NCBI GenBank assembly: GCA_035297385.1
Contig: DATGZD010000136.1
Location: 1 to 64,000 of the forward strand
Origin: UBA11855 sp035297385
Lineage (GTDB): Archaea; Thermoproteota; Bathyarchaeia; Bathyarchaeales; Bathycorpusculaceae
DNA length: 64,000 bases
Reading direction: 5' to 3'
The stretch's first letter is position 1. Each line of letters starts with the position of its first letter. Below are positions 24,989 to 33,547 of the stretch, piece after piece. The notes under the pieces were generated by a model, which was given only the letters and a program-made list of their open reading frames with translations, made no database searches and had not been told where the DNA came from. Position numbers and translations under genes: made by a program.

Positions 24989-25153
24989 CTATGTTATTCT
25001 TTCTCTCCATTCTCGTACAAGTTTTTGCGATTCCTCTAGTTTCGTCATCACTACATCAGTTTTTCCCAACATTATATCCCATTCAATATCTTTTAAGCTA
25101 TCAATTATCATTTGCTTTATTTTTTCTTCAGTTTGTGTCACGTTTTTCGACAA
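24989..25153 (-). CDS. Conserved 54-aa small protein, copy 2
   Basis: The TTG start after GAGG gives MSKNVTQTEEKIKQMIIDSL, then KDIEWDIMLGKTDVVMTKLE and ESQKLVREWRERIT. Clearly paralogous to 8363-8533, with many silent differences. It is predicted helical, with an acidic first half and a basic end. Function unknown. Confidence 0.65.
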   Translation of the reverse strand: MSKNVTQTEEKIKQMIIDSLKDIEWDIMLGKTDVVMTKLEESQKLVREWRERIT

Positions 25154-25244
25154 GTTGTTTCCTCAAAAAGATATATGCAGTTACTTGCTGATAAATATTT
25201 GACATGGGAAGCGTTACTTCTAGTTAAGCGCGCTAAATACCATA

Positions 25245-25442
25245 TTATCCTCTGTTAGGAGCAAGTTTGAATTCTCGTCTTTGTTTTTTTCCACGAGAGC
25301 TTCGTGGTCCTGCTTCTTGTTCGTTTAGCTTCGGAGTTACTTTTTTATTCTCACCAGTGTATCGTCTTTCTAGTCTTTTGGCGGTAGATGTTTGTGGCTT
25401 ATTTTTTTTCTCGTTAGTTTTCACACTTTCTTTTTCACTCAT
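25245..25442 (-). CDS. Basic disordered 65-aa protein
   Basis: The ATG after GAGGTGA gives MSEKESVKTNEKKNKPQTST, then AKRLERRYTGENKKVTPKLN and a Lys/Arg-rich end. It is highly charged without hydrophobic core, so probably nucleic-acid-binding or disordered. No family is recognised. The palindrome TTAAGCGCGCTAA lies after its stop (25224-25236). Confidence 0.5.
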   Translation of the reverse strand: MSEKESVKTNEKKNKPQTSTAKRLERRYTGENKKVTPKLNEQEAGPRSSRGKKQRREFKLAPNRG

Positions 25443-25528
25443 GTTTTTCACCTCGGTTTTGGGAGCCTTCTTTTTTGTAAATAGAACCAAGAAAATTAGT
25501 GAATTGTTCACTATTCTAAACTAACCAT

Positions 25529-25837
25529 TTATGTCTTCAGTTCTCTGTCCTCACTGTAATCCCTATCTTCGTGGGCTTCTTCTTCGGATTCGTCTTGCTG
25601 CTCTTTCTCGTCCTCGGACACATCTTCGTTTGCACTTCTTGCTTTGATTTCAGCCTCACCTTTTGAGGGAAAAGCATCATCCAACCATGCTTCAAACTGT
25701 TTCTTGCTCTCAGAATTGGAAAAGGCCCACGCACACAACTCACTGATGACACTATTCAGATCAATTTGGTGATCATCGGCCAAACGCTTCAAATACTGTT
25801 CACAATTTGAAGGAATAGATACTGCAGATCTAACCAT
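25529..25837 (-). CDS. Hypothetical protein with acidic tail
   Basis: 102 residues: a helical first half (SIPSNCEQYLKRLADDHQID, LNSVISELCAWAFSN, FEAWLDDAFP) and a tail with about 20 Asp/Glu residues. A GAGGTGAG ribosome site is present. The first half could be a small helical DNA-binding or adaptor domain, which is inference. It lies just upstream of the basic 65-aa protein on the same strand, and the pair may act together. Confidence 0.55.
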   Translation of the reverse strand: MVRSAVSIPSNCEQYLKRLADDHQIDLNSVISELCAWAFSNSESKKQFEAWLDDAFPSKGEAEIKARSANEDVSEDEKEQQDESEEEAHEDRDYSEDRELKT

Positions 25838-25903
25838 TTTTTAATTCTCACCTCTGTCTTTCTTTTCAGCCATTTTTAAGCTTCAGATATGCCGCCGCGC
25901 TGT

Positions 25904-26212
25904 TTATTTTAGTAATTTAATACTTTCTTCAAGACTCATTGCCAATTTAATTTCACTCGTGTTCCAAGCCATCCATTTTACCATGTCGGGCTCCATGGAG
26001 AATTCTTGCAGCGCTTCCGAACTGGGGGCTTCATACACCCAAACCAGCAAATGCTCTGGGATTACCGTCCAAACTCCAACCCTCTTGATTCCATGTCTCT
26101 TCTCCAAATCTACCAGTTTATCGGGTAATTCTAAGGTTAAGGTTCTCATTTTTTCATTGTTCATTGGACAGTTTTCAGGGGAATGTCTTGATATTATCAA
26201 AAAAGTAGGCAT
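25904..26212 (-). CDS. Small DUF3303/GYD-like alpha-beta protein, paralog
   Basis: 102 residues from the ATG at 26212: MPTFLIISRHSPENCPMNNE, ... GVWTVIPEHLLVWVYEAPSS ... It matches 5634-5951 in start, length and pattern (MPTF-H-S-ENCP, a Trp in the central strand, EAPSSEALQEF). A dimeric ferredoxin-like fold is likely. No ligand is predictable. Confidence 0.75.
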   Translation of the reverse strand: MPTFLIISRHSPENCPMNNEKMRTLTLELPDKLVDLEKRHGIKRVGVWTVIPEHLLVWVYEAPSSEALQEFSMEPDMVKWMAWNTSEIKLAMSLEESIKLLK

Positions 26213-26410
26213 AATTGCACTCTCAAAAGAAAGAATAGAGAGAGTACCACATAAGTCTTTAGCATAACAGGTTGAGAACAAAAATTCTGCCCATTGCGTG
26301 GAACCAAATAAACGAACATTCATTGGATTACCAGTACTGTCAAAATTGTGAGAAGAAACACTCCCATTTTTCTTGTTTGCTCTAATTCTAAATTAGCTAC
26401 CGCAGAAATT

Positions 26411-27439
26411 CTATTTTCTAACTCTAAAAGCCCAATCTGTGTAAGTGCGGAAATCCCCTGAAAGTACGAGAGATGGCTCTACATAACAATGAAGACTACA
26501 TTTATGGCAATTTTTCGTTTCGTTCCAGTCAAACTCAGAAATTGCAGTTTTAATACTATTTTCAAAAACAGAAACGCTAGCCGCATATTCATTGCGAATA
26601 TAACAGGGTAGGACCAAATTGCCCTTTGGATCCACATTGATTAACGACCAAGGTTTGCACGTCCAAGTCTTCTCTTTTGCAATAACTTTAAAATAACTGA
26701 TTGAATTCACAAGAGGATACCCTTGCTTCTTCATCTTAACAAGTTTTTGAGCTATATCTTTGATCTCGTGGCTAGTGGGTGCGGATACCTCAGCGTTGCA
26801 GTACTCATGCGCTATGGCCACAGATATTCTTATACCCAACTCTTTTGCCAACTTTACTAACTCTTCAATCTCATGAATATTCTCAGCCATTATCGTCGTA
26901 TTGATCGTCACTGAGACCTTTTCTCTGGATGCAATTATGCCTCTTTCCGCTTTTCTAAAGCAACCACTAACGCCTCTAATTGTATCATGAGTTTTCTCAA
27001 GGCCATCCAACGAAACGTAGATGACACCGTTGATGTATTGCGCTATCTCGTCTATTCTGGCTTCGAGCAAAGTCCCATTAGTGATTAAACTTGTATGTAA
27101 AGGCAGGGATCGAGAAAAAGCAAGAATTTCAGCCAAATCATTCCTAAGAAGAGGTTCTCCACCTTCAAACGCAATTCCACAAACGCCTGAATCATAAATT
27201 TGCCTAAGAATTGCTTTTTCACTCTCTGTGCTTGAATCCTTGTTGGGTCTTTGCCAGAAGGGACACATCTTGCATCGAAGGTTACAGTTGTAAGTTAACT
27301 TGTGTCCACAAAACAGTGGAACTATTGCTCCAAACATGTTTGAGAGTAACCCACGATATATCCTTAGACCCAACCACAATGTTTCCAACTTGCGACTTGC
27401 ATTTTTTTCTATGATTGAATAGTTCGGCGTCCTTTTCAT
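26411..27439 (-). CDS. Radical SAM protein with SPASM-like C-terminus, copy 2
   Basis: 342 residues, highly similar to 18898-19968 over nearly the full length. CNLRCKMC gives C52, C56 and C59, followed by FEGGEPLL and SLDGLEKTHD; the C-terminal Cys set TCKPW, LPCYI and CHKCSLHCYVEPS is conserved. The N-termini differ (MKRTPNYSIIEKN here). The two copies form an inverted repeat around a 6.4-kb segment. The reaction is unknown. Confidence 0.92.
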   Translation of the reverse strand: MKRTPNYSIIEKNASRKLETLWLGLRIYRGLLSNMFGAIVPLFCGHKLTYNCNLRCKMCPFWQRPNKDSSTESEKAILRQIYDSGVCGIAFEGGEPLLRNDLAEILAFSRSLPLHTSLITNGTLLEARIDEIAQYINGVIYVSLDGLEKTHDTIRGVSGCFRKAERGIIASREKVSVTINTTIMAENIHEIEELVKLAKELGIRISVAIAHEYCNAEVSAPTSHEIKDIAQKLVKMKKQGYPLVNSISYFKVIAKEKTWTCKPWSLINVDPKGNLVLPCYIRNEYAASVSVFENSIKTAISEFDWNETKNCHKCSLHCYVEPSLVLSGDFRTYTDWAFRVRK

Positions 27440-27639
27440 TTTTTGAGGTCACTTAAACGTTATTGTGAATCCACTTAAATAAGACGAGTTCGTTTCTCAG
27501 CAAAGTTTCTTTATTTTCTTCTTGCTTAAATCGTTTCCTTCACTGTATATAGTCCGTTGGCAGTTCATTTTGGTTTGTTTGTCACCATTCTTGTGCGACG
27601 TATACTTAGTAATGGATTGCGGATGAAGTAACGATTATA

Positions 27640-28053
27640 TTGGGCGAGTTACATGTCTCGCTAGGATTATTTATGTTGAAGTATAAGAATTCTAAAGAAC
27701 AGAATATTTCAGACTCAAAAATCGTGAAGATATTGAGTACAGTGCCTCATAATAAGGAATTTCATTTTTTCACTGATCTAGGCCATGATACTGGCGAGAT
27801 TGCTACTAGTTTAGAGGTGTTCGCTCAGAAACTTGAAAAAATAAATGTAGATTCTATTAAATTTCATTTTCAGAGAAAAGATTTTCAAAACTGGATACAA
27901 ACTACTGTTGGAGATGGTGTGTTAGCTGAAAGGATTAATCATCTGAGTGGACAACATCCTGTTGAGAATTTGAGACGTGAATTAGTTGAGACAGTGCAGA
28001 AGCGTATTTCTGAGTTGAGACTACTTCATGGTGAATTAATCGCTTCTCAATAG
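27640..28053 (+). CDS. DUF5752-like protein
   Basis: 137 residues. EFHFFTDLGHDTGEIATSLE, FAQKLEKINVDSIKFHFQRK and DFQNWIQTTVGDGVLAERI match the DUF5752-type domain found in archaea, often fused to glycosyl-transfer or trehalose genes. The C-terminal helix (RRELVETVQKRISELRLL) completes the family length. The start may be TTG 27640 or ATG 27673. Function unknown. Confidence 0.6.
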   Translation: MGELHVSLGLFMLKYKNSKEQNISDSKIVKILSTVPHNKEFHFFTDLGHDTGEIATSLEVFAQKLEKINVDSIKFHFQRKDFQNWIQTTVGDGVLAERINHLSGQHPVENLRRELVETVQKRISELRLLHGELIASQ

Positions 28054-28256
28054 ACTTTGAGTTCCGATTAGGATAAATCATCGCGTATTGTGTGCGTACG
28101 TTGGCGAAGGTCAAGAAGCGCGCGCGGTCGAAGTGAGAGTTTTAATTCTTACATACTAATTGGTTTTCATCCGTGCGTGATATACATGTGGAGCAGTTGT
28201 GAAAGAAAATATGAATATGAGTAAGAAAATGAAAGTCTGCGAGAAAATTTGGGTTT

Positions 28257-28280
28257 GGGACTAAATTTTAGTGAAAAAGG
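28257..28280 (+). repeat. ACTAAAATTTAATC-family repeat
   Basis: GGACTAAATTTTAGTG followed by AAAAAGGGG; the same tail follows the copy at 29033-29051. Confidence 0.5.
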
Positions 28281-28306
28281 GGAAAAAACGTAGATAACAT
28301 GCTTTG

Positions 28307-28567
28307 CTACATTTTTGGCTTGACTTCTTCCGTTTCCATTATTGCGGCAACGGGCACGTTGATTCTATTCAACGCATCAAGTACTTTGTCTCTGTCATCA
28401 GCTTTGACGACGAAGACAACTCTTCCTTCTGTTGAACAGCAGTAGCAAGAAACAATCCTTGTGTCTTTGATGCCTGCGTTCTGAAGCATTTTTGGAGCGT
28501 TTGCAGCACAGGCTTTCGGGTCCATTTTTGGGGTCAAGATGGCTGTATTGACAATAAATTCTTTCAT
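28307..28567 (-). CDS. Small alpha-beta protein with CYCC motif
   Basis: 86 residues: MKEFIVNTAILTPKMDPKAC, AANAPKMLQNAGIKD, RIVSCYCCSTEGRVVFVVKA and DDRDKVLDALNRINVPVAAI. The beta-alpha-beta-beta-alpha-beta order suggests a ferredoxin-like/ACT-like fold. The SCYCC cluster could bind metal or form disulfides. A GGTGTTACGTTT leader precedes the ATG. No family is recognised. Confidence 0.65.
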   Translation of the reverse strand: MKEFIVNTAILTPKMDPKACAANAPKMLQNAGIKDTRIVSCYCCSTEGRVVFVVKADDRDKVLDALNRINVPVAAIMETEEVKPKM

Positions 28568-28662
28568 AAACGTAACACCAAGTTAACAAAAATAAGACAA
28601 TTAATAAAGCCTACGGAAGATGGGTAATTGAAGTTTTAATGCTAACTTTTTGTAATTTTGAT

Positions 28663-28950
28663 TTATGTTTTGCATTCGTAAATATCTGTGTTATATGCTA
28701 AATCTGTATGTGCTTGACTAATTGTGACGACATCGCCAACTGCAGCGACTAATGAAACTGGCATACATACAGTTGAACTGGTAAATCTTTTTTTAAACCC
28801 AAGCTCCTCCGCAGCGGTACCATCTAATTTAACCATCAAATGAGTGATTCTCCACTGATTAAGGTCAGCCATTACCCCTTTTACTTCACCAATATTATAA
28901 CCATTAATGCCAATAACCTTCTTTCCAAATAATTCATCAATACTTATCAA
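28663..28950 (-). CDS. PRC-barrel domain protein 2
   Basis: 95 residues: IDELFGKKVIGINGYNIGEV, LNQWRITHLMVKLDGTAAEE, then a Val-rich C-terminal pair. FGKKVIGINGYNIGEVKGV is the typical PRC-barrel opening. It is a paralog of 21986-22276 but without the dyad operator. A role in RNA or protein assembly is possible. Confidence 0.85.
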   Translation of the reverse strand: MISIDELFGKKVIGINGYNIGEVKGVMADLNQWRITHLMVKLDGTAAEELGFKKRFTSSTVCMPVSLVAAVGDVVTISQAHTDLAYNTDIYECKT

Positions 28951-29254
28951 GAATTATCACCAATAAAAATAAGCGAGAGGACAGATAAATTTGTTTTGTT
29001 CGCACAAAATTACAGTCAATAATTTTTTTGCATTAAATTTAGTGAAAAAGGAAAAAACACATCGTACGGTGGCTCTAATGCAGACTGGCTTGCTATGAGG
29101 AAAAAAGCACGGTGTTTCGAGGCGCGCGCTATTATTCGTCGTCTTCGTCGTAAAAAAGGAAGGAAACTAAAATTTAATCTAATCAATCAACAAAATTTTT
29201 TACGGGATAAGACCTAAATTCAGGGTAGTGTAATCGGTCTAGAGAAGAGTTTTT

Positions 29255-29407
29255 TTATCTTTGTTCTTTCTGCAACGACAATCTTTTAGCAATTTCTTTG
29301 GAGATTTTTTCTAATGCTTCAGCTAACTCTACACTATTTACTTCCTCTAATCGGTACCATTTACCATCCCTATTGATTAGTCCAACGTCCAATTCTCTTT
29401 TAACCAT
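29255..29407 (-). CDS. Conserved 50-aa small protein
   Basis: MVKRELDVGLINRDGKWYRL, then EEVNSVELAEALEKISKEIA and a basic end. A strand-turn-strand start with a DG turn is followed by one long helix. A frameshifted relative lies at 4329-4474, which supports a real family. It is absent from standard-length gene calls because of its size. Function unknown. Confidence 0.6.
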   Translation of the reverse strand: MVKRELDVGLINRDGKWYRLEEVNSVELAEALEKISKEIAKRLSLQKEQR

Positions 29408-29629
29408 TCTTCCACCATTCGTTGATTTTTATTAACTAATTCTATAAACCTTTTCACAGTTAAAGATTGAGCAAATTTGTTTAATAGGACATTCCTTAAA
29501 ATGGGTGTTTCCAGCTAGATTGCCCATAATGACACTTTCGAGGTGTCGTGATTGAGGCTAGCTGGTACCCTTGCCTTTTTTGTGTATGGCATACTTAAAA
29601 TATAGTTATTTGATATATGAAAGGGGAAA

Positions 29630-29785
29630 TTATGCGCCATGGGTTTCTTTTTTGGTAATCCATGTTTTTACTGCTTCTTCAACAGCGCGGGATAAATCGC
29701 CTTTTTTGCCGCCAAACTTTTCAATCGTTTTAAACCTTAATTGTTTTTCTAGCTCGTCTGAAATTTCTACGCATATTCGACCCAT
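29630..29785 (-). CDS. 51-aa ribbon-helix-helix-like protein
   Basis: MGRICVEISDELEKQLRFKT, IEKFGGKKGDLSRAVEEAVK, TWITKKETHGA. The short strand (RICVEISDEL), two helices with GDLSRAVEEAVKTWI, and length fit an archaeal RHH (CopG/MetJ-type) DNA-binding protein, usually a repressor or antitoxin. No toxin gene is adjacent. Confidence 0.65.
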   Translation of the reverse strand: MGRICVEISDELEKQLRFKTIEKFGGKKGDLSRAVEEAVKTWITKKETHGA

Positions 29786-30100
29786 TTTTTTAATCGCCAA
29801 TTCAATTTTAAAGTTTCTTCACGATTCGCACGTGTCAAACATCTCTCCAGTCAGGTGTTCGTGCAACGATATATTTGCCATTATCAGCGAATTGTTGACC
29901 GCATATTCTGATGTTTATTTTGCATATCATGTTTCATTCACCTAACTGTTTTATTCACATAGTACATTATATGCGTACTCGCTTATAAGTGTATCTATAT
30001 ATTATGTTAATAACTTAATAGTTTAATCGCTTATTTTTTAAGCTGATTCTTTGTCTTGATTCGGGTATGTGGTCATTGGTATTACTGTGGTGAAAATTGT

Positions 30101-30604
30101 TTATATGAATCCTAAAACATCAAGAACATGAAAACCAATTACCATGTAAAAAATTAAAACTAAACCCGCATGAATAAATCTGTTGGTTTTGAAGCTAATT
30201 TGTTTAATTAATGGAAACCTTGCAGCAAAACCTGATATTACTTCTAAAGTCATGGCAATGTACATAGCTAATCCCATTCCTAACGGTGGATAGGCTGTTA
30301 GCGGTCTGCCTACCTGAGCTGCAAAATGAATAGATATTGACGTATAGAGTAGAAGGTTTCCAAATATATGAAACCTAATATTACGCCTCATTCTTTCAGG
30401 ATAGAAGCGTTTTAGAAGTACAAATGCAGGAGTTGCAATCGCAATGTAGCTTGTTCCAATTATAGTTAGCCAATGACTAAAACGCAATGGTCCAATAAAG
30501 GAACTTATGTTAATCCAACGTAGATAGGTTGCAATCGTGAATAGGGCTATTATTATGACAATTAGAAATGCTAATAGGAACTCAGCGTCTTTGATTTTTA
30601 TAAT
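30101..30604 (-). CDS. Cytochrome-b-like four-to-five helix membrane protein
   Basis: From the first canonical start (TTG 30487) it is 128 aa, but the same frame extends upstream for 39 codons through another membrane helix (EFLLAFLIVIIIALFTIATY) to a site AAGGAG spaced 6 nt from an ATT codon at 30604. Histidines lie in or near the helices (FSHWL, RFHIFGN, SIHFAAQ, FIHAGL, GFHVLD), as in b-type cytochromes or ferric-reductase-like proteins. It may carry electrons across the membrane, which is inference. Confidence 0.6.
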   Translation of the reverse strand: MIKIKDAEFLLAFLIVIIIALFTIATYLRWINISSFIGPLRFSHWLTIIGTSYIAIATPAFVLLKRFYPERMRRNIRFHIFGNLLLYTSISIHFAAQVGRPLTAYPPLGMGLAMYIAMTLEVISGFAARFPLIKQISFKTNRFIHAGLVLIFYMVIGFHVLDVLGFI

Positions 30605-30925
30605 GCTATTCTCCTTGCCTTTAACTTAAAGGGGGCTTAGATTTTTATTTATGTTTTAAGCCATTTGTTGAACTTATAATTTATGAGGATCAAAATAAAG
30701 GTTTATTATCTGACGAGAAATTCTTTCGTCGTAAAAGTGTTTGGTCTCTGGTTAGGGTAACGAAATTTGAACTCTAAATAAAATCATCATTTCTAAAGTA
30801 TGAGTTTTATTTTTGGCGTTTTTCTTTTTGTGCATATCCTGTGTGTTGTGAGCAAGGAAGGAAACTAAATTTTAGTTTATCATCGCGCGCACACAGATGT
30901 CAACAAGCCTCAAAGAATTAGCGCG
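30605..30925. other. Gene-free stretch with two repeat types
   Basis: Contains the perfect palindrome AAACTAAATTTTAGTTT (30862-30878) of the second repeat family and two GCGC palindromes (30883-30891 and 30918-30929). No gene is seen. Confidence 0.5.
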
Positions 30926-31402
30926 CTAGCCAAATGTGGTGAAGATTAGTTGGCCTAGAAAATGGCTGATGACTATTACTGGAATAGCAATTCCGAGATG
31001 AATGAAAATCTCTTTTGGTATGCTGGTTTTCCGTTGAACGCCGATGAGGTAGCTCAGGAAAACCAGTATCCCAAATCCAATGACCGCGCAGAAACCTGCC
31101 GCGTAGTCTACTGGCAAGAACGCAAACAAAATAACAAACGTGAGTGTAATGGCAAATCGGGCTATGAAGTTGCTTATGGTGAACATTCTCGTGTTTTCTT
31201 TTTTTGTGGCGGTGGATTCTCTGTAAATGTGGATTCCGAGCGAGTCTGCGATGTTATCTGCAACGGCTATCACAAGCAAAGACCCTATTACGCTGGCTTT
31301 TGGGTTGCCAGAAGTTATCAGCCCAAAGATTATTCCTAAACTTGTAACGGTCGATGATGTGGCACCAAAACTAAACTTACTTGAGTCTTTGGGTAACTTC
31401 AT
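30926..31402 (-). CDS. VIT/CCC1-family membrane protein
   Basis: 158 residues with four to five membrane helices. KFSFGATSSTVTSLGIIFGL is the family's opening helix signature; VADNIADSLGIHIYRESTAT follows. Members carry iron or manganese into compartments or out of the cytosol, but short archaeal members lacking the Glu-rich metal-binding loop are of unknown function; this one lacks that loop. ATG 31402 is preferred to TTG 31405. Confidence 0.75.
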   Translation of the reverse strand: MKLPKDSSKFSFGATSSTVTSLGIIFGLITSGNPKASVIGSLLVIAVADNIADSLGIHIYRESTATKKENTRMFTISNFIARFAITLTFVILFAFLPVDYAAGFCAVIGFGILVFLSYLIGVQRKTSIPKEIFIHLGIAIPVIVISHFLGQLIFTTFG

Positions 31403-31673
31403 CAAGAATTCTCCCTGATATTCGTTTGATCTGATAAGGCAAAATGTTCATCATCGAAGTAATATTTAACTCTAAAGCGCCAATGAAAGGAAAAGAAACT
31501 TGTTCATTGCCAAAAGGAACTTGCACCCCCGCTTCATTCTGATTTTTCAAGAATCAGCCTGAAACTATATGTAGGACCGTATGACTTGTTGGTCTAATCA
31601 ATACACAAGGCTAAAATTTAGTCTCAAACCCAGCTTATCCTTTTTACCAGAGTTCATAAGTAATATAAGCAGA

Positions 31674-32195
31674 ATGCAAAGAAATACAACATTTGTATTA
31701 GGTAAAAATATTTTGAAAATAAATTCTGTTGGAATTATTGGATGTATTATCGCATTTGTTAGCATTATGTTTCCTTGGTATAGTATTCTTACACAATCTT
31801 ACATGAATAATACGTTAACTCAATTCTATTTGTTTATGAAACAATCGCCTATTCCTGAATTTTTTGAGGGTTGGACACCACAATACATACGAATAATTAC
31901 TCTTATTTTCGTATTAGCAGGTGGTATGCTTGGAATTGTTGGTAGTTTAAAGAAGAAGACTCGCATTCTCTTTTCTGGTGCAATCTGTATTGTATTATCT
32001 CTTATGCTGTTTGCAGGTGTCATAGTTTTAAATGGTGGTCTTTTGTTTGGAAATAGAGGTGGATTAGGTGAAATTCAATACTACTATTTGGATATTGGTT
32101 ATTGGTTAGCAACCATAAGTGCCATAATCCTATTTTCATCTTTGGCTATTAATGCAAAGAATAAAGCCATAATATCAGCACAGCAGCAGCACTAA
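31674..32195 (+). CDS. Four-helix membrane protein
   Basis: 173 residues from the ATG at 31674. Four hydrophobic helices: SVGIIGCIIAFVSIMFPWYS, RIITLIFVLAGGMLGIVGSL, ILFSGAICIVLSLMLFAGVI and WLATISAIILFSSLAINA. An extracytoplasmic loop follows the first helix. No family is recognised. Both edges carry the ACTAAAATTTA repeat. Confidence 0.65.
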   Translation: MQRNTTFVLGKNILKINSVGIIGCIIAFVSIMFPWYSILTQSYMNNTLTQFYLFMKQSPIPEFFEGWTPQYIRIITLIFVLAGGMLGIVGSLKKKTRILFSGAICIVLSLMLFAGVIVLNGGLLFGNRGGLGEIQYYYLDIGYWLATISAIILFSSLAINAKNKAIISAQQQH

Positions 32196-32202
32196 AATTT
32201 AA

Positions 32203-32226
32203 ACACACAAGACTAAAATTTAATCC
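32203..32226 (+). repeat. ACTAAAATTTAATC-family repeat, full form
   Basis: ACACACAAGACTAAAATTTA followed by ATCC, with a shorter copy directly before it (32191-32202). Near-identical copies lie at 32811-32832 and 33522-33547. Confidence 0.65.
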
Positions 32227-32286
32227 AGCCAACAAACCAAAAACCTTAATTATTGTGACTTTAATATTAAGTCTGAGGAATTCTTT

Positions 32287-32763
32287 TTGTCTGCACAAGA
32301 AAAAGAATTCACACAATTTGGAGAAGTTTTATCTAAACTCACAGCCAATCGAGAAGCCTTCAAAAGTATCTTTGAAGCCCTTGAGAAAAAAGACGCCAAG
32401 AATTATCGAGCACAATTAAGGAAACTAAACCTTCTGAGGTACTGCAGAATAATCTGTCGCTGGTATTGTCACTTGCACTGCGTTCGCTTCCTTAGAAGAA
32501 TATGCATTGAACCTCCTATTGAGCTCAAAGAAGTCGAAGACATGCGTAAACTAAGTGAAGCACACGCGAAGATTATGGTTGAAAAGGAAGTTCGAGACAG
32601 TTTATTCGAAGCCTACGAAAAAGAAAACGTCGAAAGGTTTCAGACTACCCTGAAAAAGTATAATCTGCTTCCTTTCTGCTGGTATATAGTCCAATGGCTT
32701 TGTTGGTATCATTGCGAACGACGTTGCTATATAGTATGTACACCACCGTACAGGTTTCCATAA
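32287..32763 (+). CDS. Tandem-duplicated Cys/Trp-rich protein
   Basis: A 158-residue protein made of two repeats of about 57-75 residues. Each has a charged helix (FKSIFEALEKKD and RDSLFEAYEKEN), a second helix ending NLL, and then a Cys-aromatic module: YCRIICRWYCHLHC with a later C, and FCWYIVQWLCWYHCERRC with a later C. Seven of the module positions match between repeats, including the HC pair. It starts at TTG 32287 after TGAGGAA. The Cys set could hold metal or disulfides. No family is recognised. Confidence 0.75.
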   Translation: MSAQEKEFTQFGEVLSKLTANREAFKSIFEALEKKDAKNYRAQLRKLNLLRYCRIICRWYCHLHCVRFLRRICIEPPIELKEVEDMRKLSEAHAKIMVEKEVRDSLFEAYEKENVERFQTTLKKYNLLPFCWYIVQWLCWYHCERRCYIVCTPPYRFP

Positions 32764-33068
32764 GGGAAGAAGCTGTGTTCAGCAAACTTCCCCTTTTTTT
32801 GGCAAATAACACACAAGACTAAGATTTAATCCACTCTAATCCAAGAACAGCAGTATAGCTTTGTTATTGTATTGCTAAAATCACATAACATTAAAGATAT
32901 GCTTATTATGTGTAAACAAGGAGACTTGAAATAATTTATCTCAAATAAAGGGCTTATGTAACAGATGACTCAGATCTTCCTAAAGGATGATATTAATGCA
33001 GTTAAAAACTATTAGGTTTGTATTGGTACGCGAAATTCTCGATTAATTAGCCGAGAGGAGGTGAAGCC
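32764..33068. other. Gene-free stretch with terminator and repeat
   Basis: CCCCTTTTTTTGG at about 32791 is a likely archaeal terminator for the Cys-rich gene. A full-length ACACAAGACTAAGATTTAATCC-type repeat lies at 32811-32832. A GAGGAGGTG ribosome site for the next gene ends the stretch. Confidence 0.5.
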
Positions 33069-33464
33069 ATGATTAATGAAGAAACTAAAAGGATGATTGA
33101 TTTAGCAAACAAAAAATTTTCAGAAGGATTCTTAAGAGCTGACGCTTCACTAACTGCATCAGTATATAGTGAAGAGTCCATAGTTTTTCCTCCTGATAGT
33201 AATTTTGTTGTGGGAAAAGAAGCGATTGAAGAGTTCTGGAAAGGTGTAATGATATCTGGGGTTAAAGAAGCTAACCTAACTACACTTGACTTGTTAGAAA
33301 ATGAAAATTTTGTCTATGAAAGAGGTACTGGAATCCTTAAAATTCAATCAAAAGATGAAAAAGATGAAAATGTTACTGAACAAAAACTCAAGTATGTAGT
33401 TGTTTGGAAACGTATAGGAAATGAATGGAAAAACCTCTGGGACATATGGAATAGCCTTCCATAA
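33069..33464 (+). CDS. SnoaL/DUF4440-like (NTF2 fold) protein
   Basis: 131 residues: a first helix (IDLANKKFSEGFLRADASLT), YSEESIVFPPDSNFVVGKEA, EEFWKGVMISGVKEANLTTL and a C-terminal VVVWKRIGNEWKNLWDIWN. This is the cone-shaped NTF2 fold of DUF4440/SnoaL-like proteins, which bind small molecules or act as isomerases. GAGGAGGTG supports the ATG. No catalytic pair is identifiable. Confidence 0.85.
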   Translation: MINEETKRMIDLANKKFSEGFLRADASLTASVYSEESIVFPPDSNFVVGKEAIEEFWKGVMISGVKEANLTTLDLLENENFVYERGTGILKIQSKDEKDENVTEQKLKYVVVWKRIGNEWKNLWDIWNSLP

Positions 33465-33521
33465 CTTGCTTTTCCTGCTAATCCTGATTCTTAGAAAAAT
33501 TAGCTGGTTTCTTGCCCAAAA

Positions 33522-33547
33522 ACACACACAAGACTAAATTTTACTCC
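33522..33547 (+). repeat. ACTAAAATTTAATC-family repeat
   Basis: ACACACACAAGACTAAATTT followed by TACTCC, 58 nt after the NTF2-fold gene. Confidence 0.6.
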
